From Undaria pinnatifida (taxonomy: Eukaryota > Sar > Phaeophyceae > Laminariales > Alariaceae), in contig JABAKD010000012.1 of assembly GCA_012845835.1 (NCBI GenBank), positions 13,865,195 to 13,929,194 of the forward strand: 64,000 bases of DNA, written 5' to 3'. The notes beneath the pieces are model-generated. The model had not been told where the DNA came from and searched no databases. It worked only from the letters and a program-made list of their open reading frames with translations. Within the stretch, counting starts at the first letter, position 1, and each line of letters starts with the position of its first letter. The translations under genes were made by a program, and so were the position numbers. Positions 63,375-64,000 of this stretch are shown piece after piece.

Positions 63375-63822
63375 TCATCTTTGTCGAGATTTGCCAGGTT
63401 TGTGCCTCACCATCCATGAAGTGGTGCCCTCTACAGCGACACCACCATGAGTGCAACGTGTCACTCGTAGGCTCAATCGAACGTTCTTGTCAATATAACT
63501 CTCCAAGGTGATCTTCACATCAATCCAAGTCATTGGAACACGTAAGATACCTGCCATAGGCTCCAAAGAAAGCCAGCCCGCCACGCGGCGCGTAGTCTAC
63601 ACGTACGTTCGGGTGATGGGGTTGTACAACAGCAGTAGGAACCAAATGTGCGACATGAGGACATGGGCCTAAATGGCATGTTTTGCACCCCCGGGCAAAA
63701 CATTTTCCGATGTGGGAGTTCCACATCGCACCACAAAAGCACTCAAAAGCACAAGCTGCAAGCACGCGTTGCTGTGAGTGTGAGTCCGGCCTTCTTGTGT
63801 ACGATGCTCGAATTTTATTCAT
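63375..63822 (-). CDS. Cys-rich candidate, two overlapping minus frames
   Basis: 63520-63822 begins at ATG (MNKIRASYTRRPDS) and has a Cys/His cluster: ECFCGAMWNSHIGKCFARGC then KTCHLGPCPHVAH, a pattern seen in zinc-binding C-terminal domains of some transposases, though I cannot assign a family. 63375-63584, in another frame, reads TWIDVKITLESYIDKNVRLS and is equally protein-like; a frameshift or intron near 63570 could join them. A plus frame at 63683-63934 also has paired Cys (CCECESGL), so strand choice is uncertain. Confidence 0.27.
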
Positions 63823-63833
63823 GTTTACTGGCC

Positions 63834-63930
63834 ATGATGAGCAAGAGCACCCGGCTTCCAGCCGCTGTTCTCTCGACGCTCTTATTCGCTATGCATGCAA
63901 CAGGAGCTTTCCGCTTGGGGATGAGCACAG
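63834..63930 (+). CDS. Candidate first exon with signal peptide and plastid-type motif
   Basis: ATG ATG at 63834 opens 32 codons: MMSKSTRLPAAVLSTLLFAM, then HATGAFRLGMST, ending at AACAG-GTGAGT, where GTGAGT (63931-63936) matches a donor; unspliced the frame would stop within three codons. A basic start and a hydrophobic core of about 12 residues are a typical signal peptide. The cleavage region ATGA-FRLG resembles the ASA-FAP motif, with Phe at +1, of plastid preproteins in diatoms and related algae. If right, the mature protein lies beyond the window. The intron fills the remainder. The overlapping minus Cys-rich frame and a longer plus frame from 63648 are rivals. Confidence 0.37.
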
Positions 63931-64000
63931 GTGAGTAGGCTTGGGATTCTGCTCTGTTTGGGACTCACAATTTCCACCTACTCTACTGATGCATCCACAT
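63931..64000 (+). other. Presumed intron running off the window
   Basis: Starts GTGAGT; no acceptor appears before 64000. A CTCTACTGAT at 63979-63988 might serve as branch point. Confidence 0.3.

Overview
This is eukaryotic nuclear DNA, repeat-rich and gene-poor. No open frame exceeds 362 codons. There are no operons, no rRNA genes and no intact tRNA genes. Homopolymer C/G tracts, microsatellites, minisatellites, poly(A)-tailed SINEs, miniature LTR retrotransposons and TA-flanked inverted-repeat elements fill most of the window. A few candidate exons have GT-AG-like borders. The last one, at 63834-63930, reads as a signal peptide followed by a Phe-containing motif like that of plastid preproteins in algae with secondary plastids. 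Together with CCCTAA-type repeats this makes an alga of the stramenopile type possible, but the organism is not settled from sequence alone. Layout: 1-4.05 kb homopolymers and a minisatellite; 4.05-6.05 kb a decayed satellite array running into the longest open frame (6021-7109, minus); 8.4-11.1 kb dispersed repeats X and Y plus three SINEs; 12.9-17.05 kb four low-confidence coding candidates around a 231-bp tandem repeat; 19.4-21.1 kb repeat Y split by a 1.2-kb miniature LTR element; 22.8-23.6 kb a second LTR family with telomere-like repeats; 24.6-27.5 kb nested repeats, a MITE and a SINE; 29.4-31.9 kb a GATAC microsatellite, a solo LTR and a 409-bp LTR tandem array; 32.8-33.2 kb a large hairpin with a tRNA-like loop; 35.3-38.0 kb MITEs and small LTR elements; 38.7-45.3 kb the most gene-like stretch; 45.3-53.9 kb tandem repeats and C-rich copies of repeat X; 54.0-58.7 kb a broken gene, satellites, MITEs and one complete 389-bp LTR element; 59.4-64.0 kb scattered coding candidates. 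Two systems stand out. First, at least four families of miniature LTR elements share one primer-binding site, TGGCGTCGTCGGCAGGA, two to three bases inside the LTR; it is complementary to a tRNA ending CCTGCCGACGACG plus CCA. Second, comparison of paralogous copies inside this single window shows very short palindromic inserts between duplicated TA dinucleotides: TA becomes TA-CCTGG-TA five times, CTAG becomes CTATTAATAG three times, and four more cases carry 7, 8, 11 or 20 bases. TATTAATA is what excision of the window's own TTAC...GTAA-ended MITEs would leave behind. Protein functions here are mostly unrecognised, and all coding calls are tentative.
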